Positions 1-10,071 of a stretch of 11,670 nt of DNA are shown piece after piece (positions within the stretch are counted from its first letter, which is position 1; each line of letters starts with the position of its first letter). The translations under genes were made by a program, and so were the position numbers. The notes below the pieces were generated by a model. The model was not told where the DNA came from. It saw only the letters and a list, made by a program, of their open reading frames with translations, and ran no database searches. Source of the DNA: an uncultured Bordetella sp. (GTDB lineage Bacteria > Pseudomonadota > Gammaproteobacteria > Burkholderiales > Burkholderiaceae_B); assembly GCA_937881145.1 (NCBI GenBank), contig CALGFL010000141.1, positions 1 through 11,670 on the forward strand. Reading direction: 5' to 3'.

Positions 1-351
1 GTCTACGAGGATGATGGCGGCCGGATCGTGCAGCAGCACGTTGGTGTCGAGCACAAATAGCTTGCGCACGGCCGGCTGGGTCTTGGCCTTGGCTTTGCGG
101 GCCGCGGCAGGCGCGGGTTTGGCGCGCGGGGCTTCGGCGTGCACCAGGGCAGGCGCCGCGGGGGCTTGCGCGATGGGCAGGATTTCGGCTTCCCGCAGGC
201 CGTCGAGTTCGGGCTGGTGCTGAGGTTCGGGCTCGATGGGCCTGGCGGAGGTCCGGGCGGCGCGCGGCGCGGGGCTGGCGGCGGGCGCGGATTCGCCCCT
301 GGAGAAAGTCAGAATGGCTGCAGGACGGGTGGGCATCTTCGGAAGCGGCAT
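1..351 (-). CDS. PIN-PhoH family ATPase/ribonuclease-like protein, N-terminal part (cut by window edge)
   Basis: Only the first 117 codons lie in the window; the gene continues past base 1. Residues 97-110 read RKLFVLDTNVLLHD, the opening strand of a PIN nuclease domain, with the first catalytic aspartate at D102. PIN followed by a PhoH P-loop ATPase is the known PhoH2/YlaK arrangement, but the ATPase half is not visible here, so the PhoH assignment is inference. Residues 1-95 form an Ala/Pro/Arg/Lys-rich, probably disordered extension; PIN domains of this family usually begin close to the N-terminus. The ATG at 351 is preceded by AGGAGA (361-366) at good spacing, which supports this start. 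It lies 74 bases downstream of bcp on the same strand and may be read from the same transcript. A stand-alone PIN toxin is less likely given the long extension and the missing antitoxin gene. Confidence 0.75.
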   Translation of the reverse strand, partial: MPLPKMPTRPAAILTFSRGESAPAASPAPRAARTSARPIEPEPQHQPELDGLREAEILPIAQAPAAPALVHAEAPRAKPAPAAARKAKAKTQPAVRKLFVLDTNVLLHDPAAIILVD

Positions 352-370
352 ACGCTGGACTCTCCTGTGT

Positions 371-387
371 GGGCCGGAAACCGGCCC
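371..387 (-). other. Perfect hairpin in the phoH-like leader
   Basis: Bases 371-377 (GGGCCGG) and 381-387 (CCGGCCC) form a perfect 7-bp stem with a 3-base loop. In minus-strand RNA it lies between bcp and the phoH-like gene and ends 4 bases before the AGGAGA ribosome site. There is no U-tract, so it is a poor intrinsic terminator. It could shield the 3' end of bcp mRNA or modulate translation of the next gene. Confidence 0.5.
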
Positions 388-425
388 GGATACGAACGCG
401 GTGACTGGTCGGCGCGGATCGCGCG

Positions 426-890
426 TCAACCTATGCTGGTGGCGGCCTGCAGAACTTCGCTGGCATGGCCGGGCACTTTCAAGCCGCGCCAAGCCTGTAC
501 CAGCAGGCCGTGGGCGTCGATCAGGAAGGTGCTGCGCTCGATGCCGCGCACTTGCTTGCCGTACATGGTCTTTTGCTTGATGACCCCATATAAATTGCAG
601 AGCGTCTCGTCGGAGTCGGAGATCAGGGGGAAGGGCAGGCTGTATTTTTCGCAGAAGTTGGCGTGCGACTTGAGCGAGTCGCGCGAGACGCCCACCACCA
701 CTGTGCTGGCGGCGAGGAATTGGTCGTGAAGGTCGCGGAAATCCTGGCCTTCGGCAGTGCAGCCGGGCGTATTGTCTTTGGGATAGAAGTAGAGCACCAC
801 AGCGCGGCCGCGGCACTGCGACAAGTCGATGGTGCCGATGGTGCTTTCGGCGACGAACTGCGGGGCGGGCTTGCCGATGATCGCTGACAT
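426..890 (-). CDS. bcp: Thioredoxin-dependent thiol peroxidase (Bcp/PrxQ peroxiredoxin)
   Basis: A 154-residue cytoplasmic peroxiredoxin that reduces hydrogen peroxide and organic hydroperoxides using thioredoxin. The active-site segment YFYPKDNTPGCT occupies residues 34-45 with the peroxidatic cysteine at C44; R119 lies in GIERSTFLID, where the family has its conserved arginine. Length matches the family (about 150-160). E. coli Bcp carries a second cysteine five residues after the first; here that position is Q49, so that pairing is absent. C80, 36 residues downstream, is a plausible resolving cysteine, as described for the Xylella PrxQ subtype; C26 and C98 are the others. The ATG at 890 has AAGGAG upstream and overlaps the stop of the Mth938-domain gene by one base (TGATG), implying translational coupling. 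The product assignment is secure. Confidence 0.95.
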   Translation of the reverse strand: MSAIIGKPAPQFVAESTIGTIDLSQCRGRAVVLYFYPKDNTPGCTAEGQDFRDLHDQFLAASTVVVGVSRDSLKSHANFCEKYSLPFPLISDSDETLCNLYGVIKQKTMYGKQVRGIERSTFLIDAHGLLVQAWRGLKVPGHASEVLQAATSIG

Positions 891-1372
891 CAGTCGCTTG
901 CTCCTTGGATGGGTTCGAGGGTAGGCAAAAGCGCGGCGACCACTCGCCGGCCTTCGGCCATGAGAATGTTGTAGGTGCGGGCCGCGGCCTGGGTATCCAT
1001 GACTTCGACGCCGACGCCGGCTGCCAGAAGCGGGCGCAGGACGGCTGGGGCCAGCATTTTCTGGCGCGCGCCGGTGCCGACCAGGAGTACTTCAGGCGCA
1101 TCGGGAGAGCGGGCGCCCGTCAGGCCGCCCGCGGCCGACTCGGGGTCGTCGAGAAAGGCCAGCGGGTCGCGCGAGGCTCGTGACAGGCCGCTGGCTTGTT
1201 CGAGCAGGGCGGAGGTGATGTCGGCCGGCGACCTGACAGGCCATTCGGCCACAGCGCCCTCGGGACCGAAAGCGACTGCGTGGGAAAAGCGGACCTTGTT
1301 GACCTCGATGTAGTCGGGGCCGTAAGCGGTGACGGTGTTGAGCGTCGTCGCAGGATCGGTATGTAGTTTCAA
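890..1372 (-). CDS. Mth938-like domain protein (DUF498/DUF598, NDUFAF3/AAMDC-related)
   Basis: A 160-residue protein with the typical family opening (MKLH then LNTVTAYG near residues 11-18), a GTGARQ loop at 99-104, and the C-terminal block GVEVMDTQAAARTYNILMAE at 121-140 followed by GRRVVAALL. The family has a Rossmann-like fold with no established bacterial function; the eukaryotic relative NDUFAF3 assists complex I assembly. Family members are usually about 125 residues; the surplus here is a stretch at about 60-92 rich in Ala, Gly, Ser and Asp. The start matching the conserved N-terminus is TTG at 1372, with only a weak ribosome site; a TGA in frame at 1412-1414 rules out a long extension. 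It is first in a minus-strand group with bcp and probably the phoH-like gene. Identity of the domain is firm; the role is unknown. Confidence 0.85.
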   Translation of the reverse strand: MKLHTDPATTLNTVTAYGPDYIEVNKVRFSHAVAFGPEGAVAEWPVRSPADITSALLEQASGLSRASRDPLAFLDDPESAAGGLTGARSPDAPEVLLVGTGARQKMLAPAVLRPLLAAGVGVEVMDTQAAARTYNILMAEGRRVVAALLPTLEPIQGASD

Positions 1373-1410
1373 TATGCTCAGCTTCGGTGAAATGCAGGCT
1401 GGTCGATTCG

Positions 1411-1416
1411 ATCATA
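1411..1416 (-). promoter_or_regulatory. Candidate -10 element for the Mth938-bcp transcript
   Basis: On the minus strand these bases read TATGAT, a 5/6 match to the sigma-70 -10 consensus, placed to start transcription about 30 bases before the TTG at 1372. No convincing -35 hexamer sits 16-18 bases upstream, so the call rests on one box and on position. Confidence 0.35.
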
Positions 1417-1479
1417 GCGCATCGACGTGGCGGCATTGTTGCATGGCCCCGACAGGGCTTCCAGGGCAGGCCGCGTGCG

Positions 1480-1500
1480 CCCGTCCCCCAAGCGGACGGG
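1480..1500. other. Small inverted repeat in the divergent intergenic region
   Basis: CCCGTCC (1480-1486) and GGACGGG (1494-1500) form a perfect 7-bp stem with a 7-base loop. It lies upstream of the candidate promoters of both neighbouring transcripts and has no T-tract on either strand. It may be an operator-like palindrome or chance in GC-rich DNA. I see no coding evidence elsewhere in 1417-1554. Confidence 0.35.
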
Positions 1501-1554
1501 AAAGACTGAGGCGGTCCGGCGTTTTCTTGACGGCCAGGGACGGATGAGATTCAT

Positions 1555-1583
1555 TTGCTGCACTGCGGCGTTACTGCTAGATT
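1555..1583 (+). promoter_or_regulatory. Candidate sigma-70 promoter for the aminotransferase-hom-thrC operon
   Basis: TTGCTG (1555-1560) is separated by 17 bases from TAGATT (1578-1583), which is preceded by TG at 1575-1576 as in an extended -10 element. The predicted start near 1590 gives a leader of about 35 bases before the GTG at 1625. That is too short for a leader-peptide attenuator of the E. coli thr type. Confidence 0.4.
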
Positions 1584-1624
1584 ACAAAGTTTCCCAGCTT
1601 ATCTTCCTCCAAGGAATACCCGCC

Positions 1625-2841
1625 GTGAGTTCCGTCGACAAAAATGCGGAAAAGCCCCCGCGCCAGTTCACCCGCATCGAGCGTCTGCCGCCTTATGTGT
1701 TCAATATTACCGGCGAGCTGAAGATGGCGGCACGGCGGCGCGGCGAGGACATCATCGACATGTCCATGGGCAACCCCGACGGCGCCACGCCTCAGCATAT
1801 CGTCGACAAGATGGTCGAGGCCACGCTGCGGCCCACCACGCACGGCTATTCGGTGTCCAAGGGCATCCCGCGCCTGCGCAAGGCCATCTGCGATTGGTAC
1901 CAACGCCGCTATGCGGTTGAATTCGACCCGGATTCCGAGGCCATCGTCACCATCGGCTCCAAGGAGGGCCTGGCCCACCTGATGCTGGCCACGCTGGACC
2001 GCGGCGACACGGTGCTGGTGCCCAATCCCAGCTACCCCATCCACATCTACGGCGCGGTCATCGCGGGCGCGAACATCCGCTCGGTGCCCATGACGCCGGG
2101 CATCGACTTTTTCGCCGAAATCGAGCGCGCGGTGCGCGAGTCGATTCCCAAGCCCAAGATGATGATCCTGGGTTTTCCGAGCAACCCCACGGCGCAGTGC
2201 GTGGACCTGTCGTTCTTCGAGCGCGTGGTCGCGCTGGCCAAGGAGCACGACATCCTGGTGGTGCACGACCTGGCCTATGCCGACATCTGCTTCGACGGCT
2301 ATGTGGCGCCGTCCATCATGCAGGTGCCGGGCGCGCGCGACGTGGCGGTCGAGTTCTTCACCATGAGCAAGAGCTACAACATGGCCGGCTGGCGCATCGG
2401 CTACATGGTGGGCAACCGCGAACTGGTCGGCGCGCTGGCGCGCATCAAGAGCTATCACGATTACGGTACCTTCACACCCATCCAGGTGGCCTCGATCGCC
2501 GCGCTGGACGGCCCGCAGGACTGCGTCAGCGAGATCGTGGCGCAGTATCAGAGCCGCCGCGACGTGCTGGCCAAAGGCCTGATCGAAGCCGGCTGGAACG
2601 TCGACATTCCCAAGGCTTCCATGTACATCTGGGCGCGCATTCCCGAGCCTTACCGCGCTCTGGGTTCGCTGGAGTTCGCCAAGCGCGTGCTGGCCGACGC
2701 CAAGGTGGCGGTGTCGCCGGGCATCGGCTTCGGCGAATACGGCGACGAGTACGTGCGCTTCGCCCTTATCGAAAACGAGCAGCGCACCCGACAGGCAGTT
2801 CGCGGCATCAAGGAAATGTTTCGCAAGGACGGTCTGCTGAA

Positions 2842-2845
<4 letters not shown>
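1625..2845 (+). CDS. alaC: Class I PLP-dependent aminotransferase, AlaC (glutamate-pyruvate) type
   Basis: A 406-residue cytoplasmic fold-type I aminotransferase that transfers amino groups between an amino acid and a 2-oxoacid; AlaC relatives form alanine from pyruvate and glutamate. The PLP lysine is K249 in [13 protein letters not shown]. The block [19 protein letters not shown] and the following [12 protein letters not shown] are characteristic of the AlaC/YfdZ subgroup. The frame is open further upstream to 1427, but the GTG at 1625 is preferred: AAGGA (1611-1615) lies 9 bases before it, and the residues that follow match the normal start of the family. Its last codon overlaps the hom start in ATGA, so it probably leads an operon with hom and thrC. 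Substrate is inferred from subfamily resemblance; an aspartate-family amino acid as donor cannot be excluded. Confidence 0.88.
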
Positions 2846-4184
<1,339 letters not shown>

Positions 4185-4185
<1 letters not shown>

Positions 4186-5594
4186 TGAATTACATATCCA
4201 CCCGAGGCGGCATGGCGCCGCAGGCGTTCTCCGACATTCTGCTCGAGGGCCTGGCGCCCGACGGCGGCCTGGCCGTGCCCGAGGAATTGCCCCGCATCGA
4301 TGCGGCGACGCTGGAGTCCTGGCGCTCGCTGGCCTATGCCGACCTGGCTTTCGAGGTTCTGTCGCGCTTCGCGTCCGACATTCCGGCCGAGGACCTGCGC
4401 CGGCTGACGCGCGCGGCGTATCAGCCGGGCAGCTTCAAGAGCGCCGATATCGTTCCGTTGAAACCGCTCGACGGCTCGATGGCCCTGCTGGGCCTGTCCG
4501 AAGGCCCGACGCTGGCTTTCAAGGACATGGCCATGCAGTTCCTGGGCCAGGTCTTCGAATACGTGCTGAGCAAGCGCGGTGCCACGTTGAACATTCTCGG
4601 CGCGACCTCGGGCGATACCGGGTCGGCCGCCGAATACGCCTTGCGCGGCAAGAAGGGCGTGGCCGTGTTCATGCTCTCGCCGCACGGCCGCATGAGCGCC
4701 TTCCAGCGCGCGCAGATGTATTCGCTGCAAGACGAGAACATCCACAACATCGCCGTGTATGGCGTGTTCGACGAGGCGCAGGACATCGTCAAGGCCCTGG
4801 CCGGCGATCTGGATTTCAAGAGCCGCATGCGCCTGGGCGCGGTGAACTCGATCAACTGGGCCCGCATCGCGGCCCAGGTGGTGTATTACTTCTGGGGCTG
4901 GCTGCGCGCCACCAGCAAGCCCGGACAGCAGGTGTCGTTCACGGTGCCTTCGGGCAACTTCGGCAACATCCTGTCGGGCCACATCGCCCGCGGCATGGGC
5001 CTGCCGGTGCGCCGCCTGGTGCTGGCCACCAACGAAAACAATGTGCTCGAAGAGTTCTTTCGCACGGGCATCTACAGCCCGCGCGGCCCCGAGCACACAT
5101 TCGCGACGTCCAGCCCTTCGATGGATATCTCGCGTGCCTCGAATTTCGAGCGCTTCGTCCACGACCTGGTGGGCCGCGACGGCAATCGGGTCAAGGCGCT
5201 GTGGGACGAGATGGTGAAGACGGGACGCTTCGACCTGTCCGCCGAGCGTTCGCGCTTCGAATCCGAATTCGGTTTCGTGGCGGGCAAGAGCCGCCATGAA
5301 GATCGCCTGGATACGATCCGCGCCACGTTCGAGTCAAGGGGGTTGCTGATCGACCCGCACACGGCCGACGGCGTGAAAGTGGCCGCCCAATTCGTCGAGC
5401 CCGGCATTCCCATGCTGGTGCTCGAGACTGCGCTGCCGGCCAAGTTCTCCGAAACCATCCAGCAGGCCATCGGCCGGCCGGCGCCTGTGCCGGCCGAGCT
5501 GGCCGGTCTGGAGGCGCTGCCGCAGCGCGTTCAGGTGATGGATTGCGATGCGGCGCTGGTGCGGGCTTACCTGGAAACGCACGCCAAACTGTGA
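4185..5594 (+). CDS. thrC: Threonine synthase
   Basis: A 469-residue PLP enzyme (fold type II) that converts O-phosphohomoserine to threonine and phosphate. The PLP lysine is K113 in LAFKDMAMQFLG; the phosphate-binding loop GATSGDTGSAAEYA follows at 139-152; and the cofactor-contact segment PSGNFGNILSGH and SSPSMDISRASNFERF appear downstream in the expected order. Length fits the longer proteobacterial/fungal-like class rather than the 428-residue E. coli enzyme. The ATG at 4185 shares one base with the hom stop (TGATG). A GTG immediately before it, at 4182, is in frame and could equally start the protein with one more residue. The ribosome site is weak, consistent with translation coupled to hom. 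Its substrate needs homoserine kinase, which is not encoded in this window. Confidence 0.96.
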
Positions 5595-5639
5595 TTGCCG
5601 GCTGGCCTTGCTGCGTTTAATGATGAATCAAGCCCAGGA

Positions 5640-5689
5640 CCCCGGAGCGATCCGGGGCGCGGGGCAGACGACACAGCCGCGCAAGCGGC
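5640..5689. other. Two small GNRA-capped hairpins in the convergent gap after thrC
   Basis: CCCCGGA (5640-5646) and TCCGGGG (5651-5657) form a perfect 7-bp stem closed by GCGA. GCCGC (5676-5680) and GCGGC (5685-5689) form a 5-bp stem closed by GCAA. Both tetraloops fit GNRA when read as plus-strand RNA, the sense of thrC. No U-tract follows either, so intrinsic termination is doubtful; they may stabilise the 3' end of the operon mRNA. The rest of 5595-5736 shows no supported gene. Confidence 0.45.
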
Positions 5690-5736
5690 GAGCATCGGAG
5701 TTGCGCAGGGCGGCCTTGGCGGCTCAAGGACGCAAA

Positions 5737-6008
5737 CTAAGCCGATAAAGCACTACGCAACAGCTCATCGAGCAATCCGTTGATTCCTGCCGGATGCCCG
5801 GCGGCCCGCTCCTGTAGTCGAGCCACCAGTTCGCCGTTAAGCTTGCAGGCGAAAGGCACCAGCCCCTTGGCTTGATCCAGCTTGCGCTGCTCACGCCGAT
5901 CCGGCGCGGCATCCTCGGCGCTCTTGCCGAAACGCTCCGAATGCGACTGCTTCAGCGCATTCGTGAGCTTGAGTCCCTTGTTCTTCGCAAGGTCGAATTT
6001 TTTCATTG

Positions 6009-6012
<4 letters not shown>
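5737..6012 (-). CDS. Small uncharacterised protein, possible ribbon-helix-helix fold
   Basis: A 91-residue protein I do not recognise. The N-terminal half (1-50) is charged and Lys/Arg/Asp-rich. The C-terminal half reads as a short strand (LVPFACKLN, 51-59), a helix (about 60-73) and a second helix ([15 protein letters not shown], about 76-90). This strand-helix-helix order, with hydrophobic spacing, resembles CopG/Arc-type ribbon-helix-helix DNA-binding domains, but that is inference from pattern only. The ATG at 6012 overlaps the fbp stop in ATGA, and GGGAAG lies 7 bases before it; a second ATG at 6006 is too far from that site. It is therefore the last gene of a pepN-fbp transcript, probably translationally coupled to fbp. 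There is no signal peptide or membrane segment. Confidence 0.72.
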
Positions 6013-7034
<1,022 letters not shown>

Positions 7035-7044
7035 GAGGGGATTC

Positions 7045-9789
7045 CTATGCCTGAGGGGCGAATTCCAATGCTTTCGAAACGATTTCCAGCACATTGCGCG
7101 ACAGGCCGGGATGGCCGGCGACGCGCTCCAGCGCTTGCCGCATGGGGCCGCGCAGCGCGGGCACGAAGCGCGCCCAGCTATCGAGCGCACGGGCCAGGCG
7201 GGCGGCGATTTCCGGGTTCATGCCGTCGAGCGCGATGACCTGGTCGGTCCAGTAGGCGTAGCCCTGGCCAGAGGCGGCGTGCATGCCGCGGGCATTGTTC
7301 AGGCAGAACTGGAACACCAGCGCGCGGGCGCGGTTGGGATTGCGCAGCGTGAAAGCCGGATGCTGCATGAGCGCACGTGCGGCGGTCACATCGGTGGAGC
7401 GCGCGGTGGCCTGCAGCGTGAACCATTTGTCGACGACCAGCGGATCGTCTTGCCAACGGTCGTAGAAGGCGGCCAGCGCTTGTGCCGGCGCCGGGCCTGC
7501 GCCGTAGTTGATGAGGCTGGAAAGCGCGGCCATGCTGTCGGTCATATTGCCGGCTTGCGCGTACTGCCGTTCGGCCAGGACTTGGGCGCCCTCGACCTTG
7601 GCGGCCATCAGATGGGCCAGCGCCAGGTTTTTCATGGCGCGCATGCCGGCCGGGCCGGGTGCCGGGCTGTAGGCGCCCGGTGTCTGATTGGCGTCGAAGG
7701 CGGCGCGCCACTGGGCGGCCAGGCGCCGGCCGAGCTCGGCGCGCAGATGGTCGCGCGCGGCGGTCAGCGCCGGAGGATCCATGAGATCCATGCGTTCGGC
7801 CAAGGTTTTTTCCGAAGGCAGCAGCAAGGCGCGGGCGCGGTAGGCGGCGTCCAGGCCGGGGTCGGTCAGCAGGGCGTGCCAGGCTTGGATGAAAGCGTCG
7901 GCCACCACCAGGGGCTGGCCGGCCTGGTGCTGGCGGGCCAGTATCAGGATCTGTCGTGTGGCCAGTTCCTGGCCCGATTCCCAGCGGGCGAAGGCGTCGG
8001 TGTCGTGGGCCGAGAGCAGGGCCAGCTCTTCATCCGTCCAGGCGTAGTCGACGATGACCGGCGCCGAGAAGCCGCGCAGGAGCGAAGGCACCGGTGCCGC
8101 GGGAATGTTCTCGAATACCCACTGCTGACGCTCTTCGGTCAGTTCCAGCAGCACCGTGTCGGTGGCGGGTTGGCCGTTCAAGGCCAGAGGCATGGGCTTG
8201 CCGGCGCGGTCGATGAGGCCGATGGCGAAGGGGATATGGAAAGGCTGCTTGGCCGGCTGTCCGGGGCGGCGTTCCACACCTACCGGCGGGCAGCTTTGCG
8301 TCAAGGTCAGCGTGCAGCGGCGCCCGGCCGGATCGTAGCCCAGCGCCACGCTCACACGCGGTGTACCGGCCTGGCGATACCAGTTGCGAAACTGCTTCAA
8401 ATCGCGGCCGGGATGCTGCCGGACGTAGACCGATTCCATGGCGGCGACGAAATCGTCGCAGGTCACGGCCTGGCCGTCGTGGCGGCGGAAGTACTCGTCC
8501 ATGCCGGCGCGAAAGCCTGCTTCGCCCAGCAGGGTGTGCTGCATGCGGATGACTTCGGCACCTTTCTCGTACACCGTGGCGGTGTAGAAATTGCCGATCT
8601 CCTGATAGCTTTCGGGGCGGATGGGATGGGCCATGGGTCCCGCGTCTTCGGGGAATTGCGCGGCGCGCAGTGTCGCGACGTCGTCGATGCGCTTGACCGC
8701 GCGGGCGCTGGCCGCCGCGCTTGGGCCGCTCGCCGCCGAGTGCTGCGTGGAGGCCAATAACATCGCTTGCGCCATCATGTCGGCGGAGAATTCCTGGTCG
8801 CGAAAGACAGTGAGGCCTTCTTTGAGGCTCAACTGGAACCAGTCGCGGCAAGTGACGCGATTGCCCGTCCAGTTGTGGAAGTATTCGTGGCCGACGACCG
8901 ATTCGATGCCTTCGTAGTTGGCGTCGGTGGCCGTGTCGGCATCGGCGAGCACGTAGGCCGCGTTGAAGATGTTCAGGCCCTTGTTCTCCATGGCGCCCAT
9001 ATTGAAGTCGCGCACGGCGACCACCATGAAGCGGTCCAGGTCGAGCTCCAGACCGAAGCGGGTTTCGTCCCAGTGCACGGCGCGCACCAGCGATTCCAGA
9101 GCCCATTCGGTGCGCGATTCCGAACCGGGATCGCTATAGACCTGCAGCAGTACCTCGCGTCCCGAGCGCGTCTTGGCGCGGGTCTCGCGCAAGGTGAGCT
9201 TGCCGGCGACCAGGGCGAACAGATAGCAGGGCTTGGGGAAGGGGTCTTCCCATTGGGCTTCGCGGCGGCCGTCGGGCAGATCGCGCTCGGCGATCAGGTT
9301 GCCGTTGGACAGCAGCACGGGATAGTCGGCGCCGGCCCGAAGCAGGACGCGATAGCGCGACATGACGTCGGGGCGGTCGGCGAACCAGGTGATTCGGCGA
9401 AAGCCTTCGGCCTCGCATTGCGTGAAGAAATTGCCGCCGGAGACGTACAGGCCCATCAGCGTCGAATTGGCCGCGGGGTTGCAGCGGCTGACGGTTTCGA
9501 CCCTGGCTTGCGCGGGCAGGCCGCGTATGACCAGGCTGTGCTCGGAAACCGCGTAGCGCTCGGCCGGCCAGGGCAGGCCGTCGACGTGCAGGGAAACCAG
9601 TTCCAGCGCTTCGCCGTCCAATTCCAGTGGGGTATCGGCGGCGACGCCGGGCCGGCGCTCGACCTGCATGGCGCAATGCACCGTGGTGGCATCGGGATCG
9701 AGGTCGAAAACCAGGGATACCTGGGGAATGCCGTAAGGATAGGGCTGGTAATCCTTGCGGTGGATGGTTGCGGGCGTGTCGGTGCGCAT
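7045..9789 (-). CDS. pepN: Aminopeptidase N (M1 zinc metallopeptidase)
   Basis: A 914-residue cytoplasmic exopeptidase that removes N-terminal residues from peptides late in protein turnover. The exopeptidase motif GAMEN is at 265-269; the zinc site HEYFHNW has H301, E302 and H305, with the third ligand E324 in LKEGLT; and the transition-state tyrosine is Y407 in [12 protein letters not shown]. Up to E324 the numbering runs four ahead of E. coli PepN, but the tyrosine is 26 ahead. A 22-residue Ala/Ser-rich insertion at about 341-362, between FSADMMA and RAVKRIDDV, explains this. Ig-like and alpha-helical C-terminal domains follow. The ATG at 9789 fits the conserved N-terminus, although no clear ribosome site precedes it. 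It heads a transcript with fbp and the small downstream gene. Confidence 0.96.
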   Translation of the reverse strand: MRTDTPATIHRKDYQPYPYGIPQVSLVFDLDPDATTVHCAMQVERRPGVAADTPLELDGEALELVSLHVDGLPWPAERYAVSEHSLVIRGLPAQARVETVSRCNPAANSTLMGLYVSGGNFFTQCEAEGFRRITWFADRPDVMSRYRVLLRAGADYPVLLSNGNLIAERDLPDGRREAQWEDPFPKPCYLFALVAGKLTLRETRAKTRSGREVLLQVYSDPGSESRTEWALESLVRAVHWDETRFGLELDLDRFMVVAVRDFNMGAMENKGLNIFNAAYVLADADTATDANYEGIESVVGHEYFHNWTGNRVTCRDWFQLSLKEGLTVFRDQEFSADMMAQAMLLASTQHSAASGPSAAASARAVKRIDDVATLRAAQFPEDAGPMAHPIRPESYQEIGNFYTATVYEKGAEVIRMQHTLLGEAGFRAGMDEYFRRHDGQAVTCDDFVAAMESVYVRQHPGRDLKQFRNWYRQAGTPRVSVALGYDPAGRRCTLTLTQSCPPVGVERRPGQPAKQPFHIPFAIGLIDRAGKPMPLALNGQPATDTVLLELTEERQQWVFENIPAAPVPSLLRGFSAPVIVDYAWTDEELALLSAHDTDAFARWESGQELATRQILILARQHQAGQPLVVADAFIQAWHALLTDPGLDAAYRARALLLPSEKTLAERMDLMDPPALTAARDHLRAELGRRLAAQWRAAFDANQTPGAYSPAPGPAGMRAMKNLALAHLMAAKVEGAQVLAERQYAQAGNMTDSMAALSSLINYGAGPAPAQALAAFYDRWQDDPLVVDKWFTLQATARSTDVTAARALMQHPAFTLRNPNRARALVFQFCLNNARGMHAASGQGYAYWTDQVIALDGMNPEIAARLARALDSWARFVPALRGPMRQALERVAGHPGLSRNVLEIVSKALEFAPQA

Positions 9790-9824
9790 GGGTATTTGTT
9801 TCTGTGCGGCGATGAGATGCGGCT

Positions 9825-9830
9825 ATTGTA
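9825..9830 (-). promoter_or_regulatory. Candidate -10 element of the pepN promoter
   Basis: The minus strand reads TACAAT here, a 5/6 match to TATAAT, predicting a start near 9818 and a leader of about 30 bases. The -35 region shows no TTGACA-like hexamer and is instead occupied by a palindrome (9841-9856), which suggests dependence on or interference by a regulator. Confidence 0.42.
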
Positions 9831-9840
9831 GTGGGCCGGG

Positions 9841-9856
9841 GCGCGAATATTCGTGC
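9841..9856. promoter_or_regulatory. Palindrome overlapping the pepN -35 region
   Basis: The core CGAATATTCG (9844-9853) is a perfect 10-bp palindrome. Extending to 9841-9856 keeps symmetry except for one mismatched pair (9843 and 9854). It covers the -35 position for the TACAAT box at 9825-9830, where a bound dimer would compete with RNA polymerase. The binding protein is unknown. Confidence 0.35.
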
Positions 9857-9928
9857 TTCGGAATGGACCGGTGGATCGGAGCGGCGCCGTCAGCATTGAA
9901 AATATCGCGAAATGTTATGAAATGAATT

Positions 9929-9963
9929 AATCCCGCAAAAATCTCCGACCCGGGATTTTTATT
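9929..9963 (+). terminator. Hairpin with T-tract, plus-strand orientation
   Basis: AATCCCG (9929-9935) pairs with CGGGATT (9951-9957), followed by more Ts to 9963 on the plus strand. The overlapping AAAAATC (9937-9943) and GATTTTT (9954-9960) form a competing stem, so only one can exist at a time. No plus-strand gene lies upstream nearby; as a terminator it would block antisense reading from pepN into the H-NS-family gene. The long 15-base loop weakens the call. Confidence 0.35.
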
Positions 9964-9986
9964 TCATGGCTCGGCCTGCCGGTTCT

Positions 9987-10016
9987 AAAAAAGATAATGG
10001 CGATGCGAATATCGCC
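9987..10016 (-). terminator. Second tandem terminator of the H-NS-family gene
   Basis: GGCGAT (9999-10004) and ATCGCC (10011-10016) form a 6-bp stem with a 6-base loop. In minus-strand sense it is followed by CATTATC and then six Ts (9992-9987). It lies immediately behind a stronger hairpin and would catch read-through. Confidence 0.5.
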
Positions 10017-10050
10017 GGAAAATGAAAATGGCGCGCCCAGGGCGCGCCAT
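10016..10050 (-). terminator. Intrinsic terminator of the H-NS-family gene
   Basis: Bases 10028-10038 and 10040-10050 are perfectly complementary around A10039, giving a very GC-rich stem (GGCGCGCCC core). In minus-strand sense the stem runs into TTTTCATTTT. It sits 21 bases past the stop codon at 10072, the classic place for a Rho-independent terminator. Confidence 0.8.
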
Positions 10051-10071
10051 GATGGCGATTGGATAAACGGG

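Noticed and set aside
1427-1624. Upstream extension of the aminotransferase frame
   Set aside because: The added residues do not resemble the family, and a good ribosome site precedes the GTG at 1625, which begins the conserved N-terminus.
1373-1624. Threonine/isoleucine leader peptide and attenuator before the operon
   Set aside because: I found no short frame rich in Thr or Ile codons and no terminator-antiterminator pair; the likely leader is only about 35 bases.
2197-2841. Upstream extension of the hom frame into the aminotransferase gene
   Set aside because: This is out-of-frame reading of the aminotransferase coding sequence; the hom start overlaps its stop at 2842.
5621-5748. Small basic peptide after thrC, starting at the tandem ATGs near 5621
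   Set aside because: There is no ribosome site, no recognisable sequence, it overlaps the end of the convergent gene, and the region is better explained by hairpins.
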